Shown here one piece after another: positions 36,943 to 47,068 of a stretch of 64,000 bases of DNA. The position numbers and the translations under genes were made by a program. Within the stretch, counting starts at the first letter, position 1. Every line of letters begins with the position of its first letter. Below the pieces are notes generated by a model. The model did no database searches. It worked only from the letters and a program-made list of their open reading frames with translations, and was not told the origin of the DNA. This DNA comes from DATLSM01 sp963722965 (GTDB lineage: Bacteria; Actinomycetota; Thermoleophilia; Solirubrobacterales; 70-9). The stretch lies in the NCBI GenBank assembly GCA_963722965.1, contig CAVROX010000013.1, positions 62,001 to 126,000 on the forward strand, given 5' to 3'.

Positions 36943-37003
36943 CGGCTCGGGGCCCGGGAGCTCCCGCGCGGCCCAGGGGCTGGGGGCGCCGGGGGCCGAG
37001 CCG
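36943..37003. terminator. Possible bidirectional terminator hairpin
   Basis: CGGCTCGG (36943-36950) pairs with CCGAGCCG (36996-37003), with additional GC pairing inside after a bulge. It lies in the 100-base gap between the convergent 3' ends of hpf and the nucleotidyltransferase. There is no T-tract, so a factor-independent terminator is only possible, not clear. Confidence 0.3.
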
Positions 37004-37027
37004 ACCCGAGCCCTTGATCGGGTGCGA

Positions 37028-38038
37028 TCAGCCGCCGCGCGCGCGCCCGGCGATGCCGCCGATCAGGAACGCTCCGGGCGCCAGCTCGACCCCCTCCAGC
37101 AAGATCGCCTGGTGGATGCGGGCGCCGGCACCGAGCCGGCAGCCCTCACCGACTATCGCCGGGCCCTCGATGCAGACCCCCTCGCCCAGCTGCACGCCGG
37201 CGCCGATCAGGGCCGGCGGGGAGACCTCGGCGTCCCCGAGCGGCGCGGCGGCGCGGACCCCGTCGGCCACCTGCGGTGCCCCGGGGTCGACCTTGACCGC
37301 GCCCCCCAGCGCGTCGAAGTTGCCCTGGCGCAGCTCCTCGAGGTTGCCAATGTCGTTCCAGTAGGCATCGATCTCGTGCGAGTAGAAGGGCACGTCTGCC
37401 GCCAGCAACGCCGGCAAGACGTCCATCGCCCAATCTGCAAAGCCCGGCGGGTCAGCGGGGCCCGCCGCTTTGCTCGCGCCGGGCTCGGGGAAGTAGTCAA
37501 AGACCTCTGAGTCAAACATGTAGATGCCGCAGTTGGCGAGGTCTGAGAGAGCCTCCGCCGCCGCGGGCTTCTCCTGGAAGCCCTGGATCCGCCCATCGGC
37601 GCCGGTTATCGCGACCCCGAACTGGGTGGTGTCTGCGACCCGCTTGGTCGCCAGGGTGGCGAGGCCCTCGTGGGAGCGGTGGAACTCGCGCATCGCGCCG
37701 AGGTCGATATCGGTGAGGGCATCGCCGGAGATGACCAGGAAGGAGCCGTCGAGGAACGCCGCCGCGTTTCGCACCCCCCCGGCGGTGCCGAGCAGGCGCT
37801 CCTCGCGGCTGTAGGAGAGGCTCACCCCGAGGCCCGAGCCGTCGCCGAAGCGGGCTTCGATCGTCTCCGGGAACCAGTGCAGGTTGGCGATCGTCTCGCT
37901 GAAGCCGTGGCGGGCGAGCAGCCGCAGGATGTGCTCCATCACCGGCCGGTTGCAGACCGGGACCATCGGCTTTGGCATCTCGTAGGTGATCGGGCGCAGC
38001 CGGGTCCCCAACCCGGCTGCGAGAATCATCGTCTTCAT
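37028..38038 (-). CDS. NDP-sugar (mannose-1-phosphate guanylyltransferase-like) nucleotidyltransferase
   Basis: The product has 336 residues. Signature KTMILAAGLGTRLRPITYEMPKPMVPVCNRP (GxGTR and KP), GTAGGVRNAAAFLDG and FLVISGDALTDIDL place it in the sugar-1-phosphate nucleotidyltransferase family. The C-terminal 90 residues are hexapeptide-like repeats (VKVDPGAPQVADGV, IGAGVQLGEGVCIEGPAIVGEG), forming a left-handed helix. It activates a hexose-1-phosphate to a nucleotide sugar; mannose is the likeliest substrate, given the phosphomannose isomerase-like gene nearby (inference). It ends convergent with hpf. Confidence 0.88.
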   Translation of the reverse strand: MKTMILAAGLGTRLRPITYEMPKPMVPVCNRPVMEHILRLLARHGFSETIANLHWFPETIEARFGDGSGLGVSLSYSREERLLGTAGGVRNAAAFLDGSFLVISGDALTDIDLGAMREFHRSHEGLATLATKRVADTTQFGVAITGADGRIQGFQEKPAAAEALSDLANCGIYMFDSEVFDYFPEPGASKAAGPADPPGFADWAMDVLPALLAADVPFYSHEIDAYWNDIGNLEELRQGNFDALGGAVKVDPGAPQVADGVRAAAPLGDAEVSPPALIGAGVQLGEGVCIEGPAIVGEGCRLGAGARIHQAILLEGVELAPGAFLIGGIAGRARGG

Positions 38039-38075
38039 CGGGCGGTGCTTTTCTGAGCCAGCCAGCTCTGGCCCG

Positions 38076-39495
<1,420 letters not shown>

Positions 39496-39548
39496 CGATT
39501 CCCCTTCCTCGTTTTAGCCCCGCAAGGATACGTGGTGCGGGCGGGAAG

Positions 39549-40532
39549 TCAGGGCCGCCCGAGCGCCGCCTTGAAGTCCTCGATCGCGGCGACGGGGACG
39601 GGGTCAACGCCGCGCGCGGCGGCCAGCTCAAGGGAGACCAGATCGCCGAGCATCGTCGCCCAGAGCAGCCGCGCTACGCGGCTCTCCCCGACGGTCTCAA
39701 GGCGCAGGACCTCCGCGCCCCGGGCAGCGATCGCCGCGGCGGTGAGCGCGAAGCGCTGGCGCTCCCGCGGATGTTGGTCGGCGTCCTCGAGGAAAACCGC
39801 CGCCAGCGGGGCGCCGCTTGCCGCGGCGCCCTCCCAGCCGCAGAGCTCGTTGTGGTCGGCCTCGGGCAGCTCGGAGAAGAAGGCCGGGTACTTGGCGTTC
39901 TCGTTGACCTGCGCCTTCCAGCGCCGGGCGACCGGCGCGGTCAGATCGGCGCCGTAGATGACCGGAACCGAGCTCCCGAGCCGGCCGGCGATCTCCCGCG
40001 CGCGGGCGCCAAGCTCCCCGGTCTGCTCCGCGAGGAAGGCGGCGGTTGCGTCGATCTCGGTGTGCAGGCGCGGCGCTGCCCCGATCAAGGCGGCGACCTC
40101 GGCGGCGACGGTGAACATGTAGGCGACGGCGGCGCGGGGCTGCAGGACCCCCGGCAGGCCGACCACCGCCTGCCCGGCGGCGCGGGCGGCCTCGACCAGC
40201 TCGCCACCGGTGCTGAGCGCGATGCGCCGGGCGCCGAGCGCCTCGGCGGCGGCAAAGCAGGCGAGCGTCTCCTCGGTGTTGCCCGAGTAGCTTGAGCAGA
40301 GCACCGCCCACTCCGGCGTCGCCCAGACGGGGAGCTGATAGCCCCTCACCGTGAGCAGTGGCCGGGTGAGGCGATCGCCGAGCGCGGCGGCGGCGAGCTC
40401 GCCGCCGATCGCCGAGCCGCCCATCCCGCAGACCATCAGCCCGACCGCGTCGGCCGGCTCAAGGCGCGCCGCTTCGACCCGCCAGAGGGCGTCGCGCAGG
40501 TGGTCGGGGATCGCGAGGACGTCGTCGAGCAT
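39549..40532 (-). CDS. SIS-domain phosphoglucose/phosphomannose isomerase family
   Basis: The product has 327 residues with two SIS subdomains: LMVCGMGGSAIGGELAAAAL, VLCSSYSGNTEETLACFAAAE and RRIALSTGGELVEAA in the first, VIYGADLTAPVARRWKAQVNENAK with PEADHNELCGW in the second. The NENAK and HNE motifs are typical of bifunctional PGI/PMI enzymes of archaea and actinobacteria, interconverting fructose-6-P with glucose-6-P or mannose-6-P. The ATG overlaps the TGA of the upstream nucleotidyltransferase (ATGA). Confidence 0.88.
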   Translation of the reverse strand: MLDDVLAIPDHLRDALWRVEAARLEPADAVGLMVCGMGGSAIGGELAAAALGDRLTRPLLTVRGYQLPVWATPEWAVLCSSYSGNTEETLACFAAAEALGARRIALSTGGELVEAARAAGQAVVGLPGVLQPRAAVAYMFTVAAEVAALIGAAPRLHTEIDATAAFLAEQTGELGARAREIAGRLGSSVPVIYGADLTAPVARRWKAQVNENAKYPAFFSELPEADHNELCGWEGAAASGAPLAAVFLEDADQHPRERQRFALTAAAIAARGAEVLRLETVGESRVARLLWATMLGDLVSLELAAARGVDPVPVAAIEDFKAALGRP

Positions 40533-41522
40533 CAGGCTTTGGCGGGGACTCTTTCATCCCGGCCGACAACGGCGCCCTCAAGCACCGCCCCGGCGGCCAC
40601 CTCGACCCCCGGGGCGAGGATCGAGCCGCTGATCCGCGCACCCTCGCCCACCGCGCAGCCGTCAAGCAGAACCGACTCGCGCACCGCCGCGCCGGCCTTA
40701 ACCCGGCAGCCGGCCGCAGAGCACCGCGTGTGGGCCAACGCTCGCGTTCGGAGCGACGGTCGCGTCCGGAGCGAGGAAGCAGCCCGGCGCGGTCGGCTCG
40801 ACCCGAGTCTCGACCCGCCGCTCGAGGATGTCCCAGCTCGCCTGCAGGTAGCGCTCGGGAGTGCCGATGTCCATCCAGTAGCCGTCAAGGCGCAGCGCGC
40901 CGAGGCCCGCACCGACCAGCCGCGGGAAGACGTCGCGCTCGATTGAGATCTGCTCGCCGGGCCGGATCAGCTCCAGCACCGAGCGCTCCAGCACATAGAT
41001 CCCGGCGTTGATTTCACCAGGCGCCCGCTCGCCGGTCTTCTCGCTGAAGGCGAGCACCTCACCACCGCTGCCGGTCTTGACCAGGCCGTAGGCGGCCGCG
41101 TCCCCTACCGGGTAAAGGCCCAGCGTCGCCGGCGCCGAGCGCTCCTCGTGGGCGCGCAGCAGGGCGCTCAGGTCAAGGTCGGTGAGGACGTCGCCGTTGA
41201 GCGCCAGGAAGCGCTCGCCGAGCTGATCGCCGAGCACCTCGGCCGCGTAGCGCAGGGCGCCGGCCGTACCGCGCGGCTCGGGCTCCACGAGGTAGCGGAT
41301 CCTGGCGCCCGAGCGCTCCTCCTCACCGGCGAGCGCGGCGCGCAGCGCGTCGGGGCGGTAGCCGCAGGCAAGCACGACCTCCTCCACCCCGTGCCCCGCC
41401 AGCCACTCGATCATGTAGGCGAGAAAGGGCCGATCGACGAGGGTGAGCGCCGGCTTGGGAACGGTCAGGGTCAGCGGTCGCAGCCGTGTCCCCTCACCTC
41501 CGACGAGAACGATCGCCTGCAC
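40532..41522 (-). CDS. Second sugar-phosphate nucleotidyltransferase with hexapeptide tail (one indel)
   Basis: Starts GTG 41522 (MQAIVLVGGEGTRLRPLT), eight bases after ugd. It has KPALTLVDRPFLAYMIEW, GTAGALRYAAEVLGD, FLALNGDVLTDLDL, and the LDGYWMDIGTPERYLQASWDIL motif of mannose-1-P guanylyltransferases. Near 40715 one base breaks the frame; beyond it the hexapeptide repeats continue (VKAGAAVRESVLLDGCAVG, GSILAPGVEVAAGAVLEG), ending VPAKA with TGA overlapping the isomerase ATG. Corrected length is about 330 residues. Together with the first nucleotidyltransferase, the isomerase and ugd it forms a sugar-nucleotide set for surface polymers. Confidence 0.87.
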
Positions 41523-41529
41523 AGCGCGC

Positions 41530-42843
41530 TCAGTCTGCTGTCGCCGGGGTCGGCGAGGTGACTCCGGCACGGCCGATTCCCTCGTACTCGATTCCCGCCC
41601 CCGCAAGCGTTGCGGGGTCAAGGAAATTGCGCCCATCGACGATCAGCGGGCGCGCCATCCGCCGCGCGACCTCTGCCCAATCAAGCTCGGCGAACTCGGC
41701 CCACTCGGTCACCAGCACCGCCGCGTCGGCTCCCTCCAGCGCATCGAGCGCGGCGGCCGACAACTCCACCTCGGGCAGAAGCTCGCCGGCTCGCTCCGCC
41801 GCGACCGGGTCATAGGCGATGACCTGCGCGCCCTCTCCCTGCAAGCGCGCGGCGAGAACCAGGCTCGATGCCTCGCGCATGTCGTCGGTGTCGGGCTTGA
41901 AGGCCAGCCCGAGCAGCGCGATCCGTTTGCCGATCAGCGATCCGAGGTGCTTCTCCAGCTTGCCGATAACCCGCCGCTTTTGCAGCTCGTTGACCTCGAT
42001 CACCGCGTTGAGGAGCTGGAAGTGGTAGCCGGTGTTGCCGGCGAGCATCTTCAGCGCGCTGACGTCCTTCGGAAAGCAGGAGCCGCCGTAGCCGATCCCG
42101 GCGCGCAGGAAGGAGGGGCCGATCCGGCTGTCCAGGCCCATCCCGCGAGCGACCTCCCCGACGTCGGCGCCGACCTCCTCGCAGACGTTGGCGATCTCGT
42201 TGACGAAGGAGATCTTGGTGGCGAGGAAAGCGTTGGAGGCGAGCTTGATCATCTCGGCGCTGGCGACATCGGTGCGGACGATCTCCCCGCCGAGCGGCTC
42301 ATACAGGGCCGCCACCGCATCCGCTGAGTGCTGATCGCCGGGCTCGGCTCCGATCACGACCCGGTCGGGGTGCATGAAGTCCGCGACCGCCGATCCCTCC
42401 TTGAGGAACTCCGGGCAAGAGACGTAGGCAAGGCCGGGGAGCTCGCGCCGGATCGAGCCACCGGTCCCCGCCGGAACGGTGCTCTTCATGATCAGGACAT
42501 GGGGACCGTGGGGGTCCAGCTCGGCGATCACCGAGCGCACGCGCGAGAGGTCCGCGTCACCGGAGTAGGTCGGCGGCGTGTCGACGCAGACAAAGAGCAG
42601 CCGCGCGCGCCCCAGCAGCTCGTCGATCTGCGTTGTGAAGGTGAGGCGATCGGCGTTTTGGGCCAAGAGCTGATCCAGGCCGGGCTCGTGGATCGTGATC
42701 TCACCGTTGCGAAGCGCTCTCACCTTTGCCGAATCGATGTCGCAGGCGATCACCCGGTGGCCGAGCTCGGCAAAGCAGGCGGTGCTGACCAGGCCCACCC
42801 AACCGACCCCGATCACGCCGATCGGTGGCCTCTCTTCGCTCAT
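41530..42843 (-). CDS. ugd: UDP-glucose 6-dehydrogenase family
   Basis: The product has 437 residues. NAD site IGVIGVGWVGLVSTACFAE, VDTPPTYSGDADLS, STVPAGTGGSIRREL, EFLKEGSAVADFMHPDRVVIG, catalytic Cys in GIGYGGSCFPKDVSALK, and GLAFKPDTDDMREASSL are all present. It oxidises UDP-glucose twice to UDP-glucuronate (or another UDP-hexose of the UDPG/MGDP family). It overlaps the LCP gene by ATGA and is followed by a sugar nucleotidyltransferase, so an acidic surface polysaccharide is likely (inference). Confidence 0.94.
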   Translation of the reverse strand: MSEERPPIGVIGVGWVGLVSTACFAELGHRVIACDIDSAKVRALRNGEITIHEPGLDQLLAQNADRLTFTTQIDELLGRARLLFVCVDTPPTYSGDADLSRVRSVIAELDPHGPHVLIMKSTVPAGTGGSIRRELPGLAYVSCPEFLKEGSAVADFMHPDRVVIGAEPGDQHSADAVAALYEPLGGEIVRTDVASAEMIKLASNAFLATKISFVNEIANVCEEVGADVGEVARGMGLDSRIGPSFLRAGIGYGGSCFPKDVSALKMLAGNTGYHFQLLNAVIEVNELQKRRVIGKLEKHLGSLIGKRIALLGLAFKPDTDDMREASSLVLAARLQGEGAQVIAYDPVAAERAGELLPEVELSAAALDALEGADAAVLVTEWAEFAELDWAEVARRMARPLIVDGRNFLDPATLAGAGIEYEGIGRAGVTSPTPATAD

Positions 42844-44423
42844 CGTCCTCCCTTCCCTCGCTTCGGCTTGGGGATTATCACGCTCAACGATCGCGCCATG
42901 CCGACCATCTGCTCGTTGCTGAGCGTGTTCAGCAGGCTGTTGGCGATCCAGTAGCTGTCCTGGCCGCGGTGCCAGGCGATCATCTTGACCTTGCCGCCGT
43001 TGGTGAAGATCTCATACTGGCGGCCGCCGAGCGTCTCGGTCACGGCCGGGTCGTTGAGGATCGGCGGATCCGACCAGCCGCGGATCCCCTCAAGCCCGAA
43101 GTAGGAGACCCCTTCGGGCAGGGACCACTGGAGCACCATCCGGTAGGCCTCGTGGCGATGGCCGCCTGAGTCCGGGAGGTGGTAGAGGTAGGGGTTGTGC
43201 ACCTGTTCTTCGAATGAGTCAGGTACGTATTCGGCACCGGCCGGCACCCGGGTCGGGTAAAAGATCGGGAAGTGTCCGGCCTCGGCGGCGAGCCCAGCCG
43301 CCTCGGCCCGGCCGGCTTCAGAGGCCGAAATCAGACCGTCGCCGCCAGCTGGCTTTTGCTTTGGCGCCCGGTGGCGGTGGCCAACCGCCTTCTTCGTGGG
43401 GGCGCCGGCCTGGGCGCTGAGGCTCTGCGGCGGAGCGCCGGCGCTGCCGAGGAATTCGTTGACCGCAGCGTGGATCGCGCTCGCTGACGCGTAGACGTAG
43501 CTGGGGCCAAGCGTCGCCGGGAAGTGAACCTCTTTGACCGACGCGTTGCGCGAGGCGATGAACAGTTTCAGCACCCCGAGCATCGATTCAGCGTTGGCGA
43601 TGTCAGAGGTCGTGTATTTGGTGAAGATGTCGATCAGGTTGCCCTGGCCGAGGACGAGCTCGGAAATCGGGACCTGCTGGCGGGCGGCGCTGAGGAAGTC
43701 CTGCTGGCGGGCGGAGCGGACCAGGTCGGTGTCGGTGTGGCGGTAGCGGACGAAGGCGAGCGCCTGGCGGCCGCAGAGCTTTTGGTAGCCGGGCTCGATG
43801 TTGATTTCCGAGTACTGTTCGGCGGGCGGCACCCCTTCGTTGGAGTGGTAGTAGCGGCGGTCGACGTCGGTGTAGACACAGCCGAGCGCGTTTACCGCGC
43901 GCACGAAACCGAGGAAATCCACGTTGACCACGTGGTTTACTTCCAGACCGGTCAATTCCTTGACCAGGCGCAGGGTCAGTTTCGGCCCGCCGTAGGTGTA
44001 GGCGGCGTTGAACTTCGCGACCCCGTAGCCGGGGATATCGACCTTGAGGTCGCGGGGGATCGACATCACCGTGATCGTGTTCTGATCGGGGTCAAGCCGC
44101 ACCAGAATCGTCGTGTCTGAGCGGCCGCGTTCTTCGCCCAGGTTGGCCCGTTTGTCAGAGCCGAGGATAAGGATGGTCTGCGGCTGAGCGCCGTGTACCT
44201 GCGAGAGGTAGCGGGCCAGTTTGTTCTTTTCGTAGGCGTTGTGGTGGGAGAGCGCGTTGGCGATGCTGCCGATGTAGAGCAAAACGCTGATCGCCGTCGC
44301 CGCCGCAGTCGCGGTGATGATCAGCGCCGAAGCGAGGGTGAAGCGCCACCAGTAGCGCCTGGGCTTCGGCGGCAGTTCGTGATCGCCGCCGAGCGGCGGG
44401 CGCTTTGAGGGCAGCTTGCTCAT
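42840..44423 (-). CDS. LytR-CpsA-Psr (LCP) family cell-wall polymer ligase
   Basis: The product has 527 residues: short cytoplasmic head, one membrane helix (ALIITATAAATAISVLLYIG), then the LCP domain with TILILGSDKRANLGEERGRSD, DTTILVRLDPDQNTITVMSI, PRDLKVDIPGYGVAKFN, and AYTYGGPKLTLRLVKEL. The conserved Arg/Asp that bind polyprenyl pyrophosphate (SDK, RSDT, PRD) are visible. After about residue 350 there is a basic linker and an extra C-terminal domain (about 400-527) not typical of LCP cores. LCP enzymes transfer lipid-linked glycopolymers to peptidoglycan outside the cell. It overlaps ugd. Confidence 0.92.
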   Translation of the reverse strand: MSKLPSKRPPLGGDHELPPKPRRYWWRFTLASALIITATAAATAISVLLYIGSIANALSHHNAYEKNKLARYLSQVHGAQPQTILILGSDKRANLGEERGRSDTTILVRLDPDQNTITVMSIPRDLKVDIPGYGVAKFNAAYTYGGPKLTLRLVKELTGLEVNHVVNVDFLGFVRAVNALGCVYTDVDRRYYHSNEGVPPAEQYSEINIEPGYQKLCGRQALAFVRYRHTDTDLVRSARQQDFLSAARQQVPISELVLGQGNLIDIFTKYTTSDIANAESMLGVLKLFIASRNASVKEVHFPATLGPSYVYASASAIHAAVNEFLGSAGAPPQSLSAQAGAPTKKAVGHRHRAPKQKPAGGDGLISASEAGRAEAAGLAAEAGHFPIFYPTRVPAGAEYVPDSFEEQVHNPYLYHLPDSGGHRHEAYRMVLQWSLPEGVSYFGLEGIRGWSDPPILNDPAVTETLGGRQYEIFTNGGKVKMIAWHRGQDSYWIANSLLNTLSNEQMVGMARSLSVIIPKPKRGKGGR

Positions 44424-44430
44424 CGGTACC

Positions 44431-45519
44431 TCAACCGCCCAAACGCTCGGGGACGGCGTCCAGGAAGGCGGCCAGGGTCTGCCGGTAGGCCTCCAGGGAG
44501 GAGATCGAGACCCACTCCTTGGGACCGTGGTGTCCGGCCCCCACCGGTCCGAACTCCACCGCCGGCACCCCGACCCGCAGGAAGGAGACCACATCGGAGG
44601 CACCGTCGCGCCCGACGCTCATCGGCTCCCCCTCGTGATGGGCGCTCGCCGCCTCGCTCAGCGCCGCCACCGCGGCGGAGTCGCGGTCGACTGTGGCCGG
44701 TGGGCGGGTGAAGAGCGGCGCCGCCTCGGCGCCGGGCAGGCCGCGCACCTGCGCCAGCACCGAGGCCGGATCTTGGTCGGGCAGGTAGCGGATATCGACG
44801 TCGATCACGCATCGGTCGGGCACCTTGTTGAGCGCGTCCCCACCCCAGATCCTGCCGAGATTGATCGAAGGGCGGTCAAACAGCTCCGAGCTGTGCCTGG
44901 CGAAAGGTAGCGACTCGATGGCGCGGAAAACGTCGATTGCATTGAGCACGGCGTTGTCGCCCAGCCACGGTGTGGCTCCGTGGGCGGCGGTGCCGCTGAC
45001 CTCCAACCGCAGCGCCAGGACCCCCTTGGCCTCAACCCCGATATGGAGGTCGGTCGGCTCGCCGGTGATCGCGAAGTCGCCGATGAAGCCGCTGTCGACC
45101 AAGTGATCGCTGCCCCGCTGGGCCTCCTCCTCAGACTCCTCATCGCCGACGATCCCCAGGCGCACCCGAACCCGGTCTTGGTCGCGCCTCGCCGCCGTGA
45201 TCAAGAGCATCGCCGCCAGCGCTCCCTTCATGTCATAGGAACCGCGCCCGTAGAGGCGATCGCCCTCGACCCGCGGCTCAAATTGGCCCGGCCTCCCGGG
45301 GACGACGTCGAGGTGCCCGTGCAAGACCACGGTCGGTGCTCGCGGGGGCCCGACTTCGGCGCGCATCACTGGCAGGCCCCGCACCTCATCGCGCACCGCC
45401 TCGATGCCCCGCGCCTCCAACCAGCCCTTGACGAAGCCCGCCGCCTCAGAGAGCGCGTCGGGCTCAGAGGTCTCGTAGGCAATCAGCCGCCGGGCGAGGG
45501 CTACCAGCTCCTCACTCAT
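44431..45519 (-). CDS. M20-family metallopeptidase (ArgE/DapE-like)
   Basis: The product has 362 residues. Metal ligands and catalytic motifs: VVLHGHLDVVPGRPGQFEP, YGRGSYDMKGALAAML, IVGDEESEEEAQRGSDHLV, FAITGEPTDLHIG, and a late His in GHHGPKEWV. The dimerisation domain starts GVLALRLEVSGTAAHGATPW. Members hydrolyse N-acyl amino acids or peptides (acetylornithine, succinyl-DAP); sequence alone does not choose. It lies between the small membrane gene (ATGA overlap) and the LCP gene (eight-base gap). Confidence 0.9.
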   Translation of the reverse strand: MSEELVALARRLIAYETSEPDALSEAAGFVKGWLEARGIEAVRDEVRGLPVMRAEVGPPRAPTVVLHGHLDVVPGRPGQFEPRVEGDRLYGRGSYDMKGALAAMLLITAARRDQDRVRVRLGIVGDEESEEEAQRGSDHLVDSGFIGDFAITGEPTDLHIGVEAKGVLALRLEVSGTAAHGATPWLGDNAVLNAIDVFRAIESLPFARHSSELFDRPSINLGRIWGGDALNKVPDRCVIDVDIRYLPDQDPASVLAQVRGLPGAEAAPLFTRPPATVDRDSAAVAALSEAASAHHEGEPMSVGRDGASDVVSFLRVGVPAVEFGPVGAGHHGPKEWVSISSLEAYRQTLAAFLDAVPERLGG

Positions 45520-45819
45520 TCCGCGGCGATCGCGAGGAAGGCCTCCGCCCGGTCGCGTTCTTTCTGCGCCCTGCCCTGGGCGCCCCTGCGCTCCTCGGCC
45601 TCGGCGAGCTGCTCCGCCAGCGCGGCGCAGCCCCTGGGCGGCGAAGGAGACCGTGAACAAGACCAAGACACGCCGGCGCACGGCGAGGATCTGGACACCG
45701 CGCCCGGTGAGCCAGGCGGCGGCCCCGGCCGCGTAGCCGAGAAGCGGGAATCCGCTGATCGCAAAGACAACCAGCCCGGCGGCCAGCACCACGAGGTTGA
45801 CGTACTTGGGAGGAGACAT
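45516..45819 (-). CDS. Small two-helix membrane protein (one indel)
   Basis: MSPPKYVNLVVLAAGLVVFA at ATG 45819 opens a protein with two to three hydrophobic stretches (GFPLLGYAAGAAAWLTG, RRRVLVLFTVSFAAQGL). A frame change near 45625 leads into a charged coiled segment (AEQLAEAEERRGAQGRAQKE) ending FLAIAAE with TGA overlapping the M20 ATG. About 101 residues. I do not recognise the family. It follows the WecA-like gene by 95 bases and may belong with the wall-polymer genes. Confidence 0.6.
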
Positions 45820-45913
45820 AAAATCCGCCCGGCTCAGCCGAGCGGGCGGATCGGCGACTATATCCCAAACTGGCGCAGAACCGCGTTGCAAAGCCAGTTC
45901 GTGAGCGTTGACA

Positions 45914-47032
45914 CTACCGCTCGGGGAGCTTTAGCTCGATCGCTTCGAACTCGCCGGTCTCGGGGTTGAGGCGGCCGCGGCGCAGCTTCAAGATCTCGAG
46001 CACGTAGACCAGGTAAACGCTGAAGGCAACGGCGATCAGCCCGCAGACGATCAGCACCGCGGTCCACAGCGCGTTGAAGTGGCCGTGGTGGTCGCTGTAG
46101 GGGACGAAGCGCAGCGCCAGGGCGAGGCCGGCGAGGACCAGTGTCCAGCCGTAGAGGTAGGCGATCGTGCGCCGCTGGGAGAAGCCGATGTTCGCCATCC
46201 GGTGGTGAAAGTGCCAGCTATCGGCCTGGTAGATCGGCTGGCGGTATTTGAGCCGCTTGGCGACCACGAAGCCGGTATCGAGGATCGGCACCGCGAGGAC
46301 GACCAGCGGGAAGGCGAGGGCGATCACGGCGTTGGTCTTCAGCGCACCCTGGACCGAGGCGGTGGCGAGCAGGAAGCCGAGCAGGTTGGACCCGGTGTCG
46401 CCCATGAAGCTCGAGGCGGGAGGGAAACCGTGGCGCAGGAATCCGAGCGCCGCGCCGGCGGTCAGCGCCGCCAGCACCCCGGCCGCGTTGCGTTCAAGCG
46501 AGAGGGCGATCGCCGCCAGGGCGATGGCGGCGATCGTGCAGACGCCCGCCGCCAGCCCGTCGACGCCGTCGATGAAGTTGATGATGTTGACCACGGCGAC
46601 GATTCCCAGCACGGTCAGCGGGTAGGCCAGCCAGCCGAGCTGGAAGCCGCCGATGAACGGCAGGGTGAGGTCGGTGACCCGGACCCCGCCGAGGACCGGA
46701 ATCAGCGCCGCGAGGGTCTGGCCGAGGAGCTTCGCCAGCGCCGGCAGGCCGCGCACGTCATCGACCACGCCGACCGCGGCGATCGCGATCGCCCCGAGCA
46801 AGATCGCGCGGGTCTCTCCGTCGTGGGGCAGCCAGATCCAGCCCGCCACCTCGACCCCGGCGAGGATCGCCAGCCCCGAGAGGCGCGGCATCGGGCGATC
46901 GTGCAGCCCCCGCTCCTTGGGCTCATCGATCGCCCCGACCCGGTAGGCGAGGCGCTCGGCGTAGGGAACCAGCAGCCAGGCAATCGCGGCGGCTGCGAGA
47001 AAAGCGAGGACGGCGTCTGCGGTCGAGGCCAA
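45914..47032 (-). CDS. WecA/TagO/MraY-type polyprenyl-phosphate sugar-phosphotransferase
   Basis: The product has 372 residues with about ten membrane helices. Family motifs: VGVVDDVRGLPALAKLLGQT (Mg-binding DD), VVNIINFIDGVDGLAAGVC, SSFMGDTGSNLLGFLLA and the cytoplasmic WHFHHRMANIGFSQRR (HxHH). This set matches WecA/TagO enzymes that load GlcNAc-1-P onto undecaprenyl phosphate, starting wall-linked glycopolymers; MraY would sit among mur genes, which are absent here. It fits functionally with the LCP ligase 1.5 kb downstream. Confidence 0.92.
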   Translation of the reverse strand: MASTADAVLAFLAAAAIAWLLVPYAERLAYRVGAIDEPKERGLHDRPMPRLSGLAILAGVEVAGWIWLPHDGETRAILLGAIAIAAVGVVDDVRGLPALAKLLGQTLAALIPVLGGVRVTDLTLPFIGGFQLGWLAYPLTVLGIVAVVNIINFIDGVDGLAAGVCTIAAIALAAIALSLERNAAGVLAALTAGAALGFLRHGFPPASSFMGDTGSNLLGFLLATASVQGALKTNAVIALAFPLVVLAVPILDTGFVVAKRLKYRQPIYQADSWHFHHRMANIGFSQRRTIAYLYGWTLVLAGLALALRFVPYSDHHGHFNALWTAVLIVCGLIAVAFSVYLVYVLEILKLRRGRLNPETGEFEAIELKLPER

Positions 47033-47068
47033 TTTGCGGCGCCCGGGACGGATGCGGGCGCGCTCAGG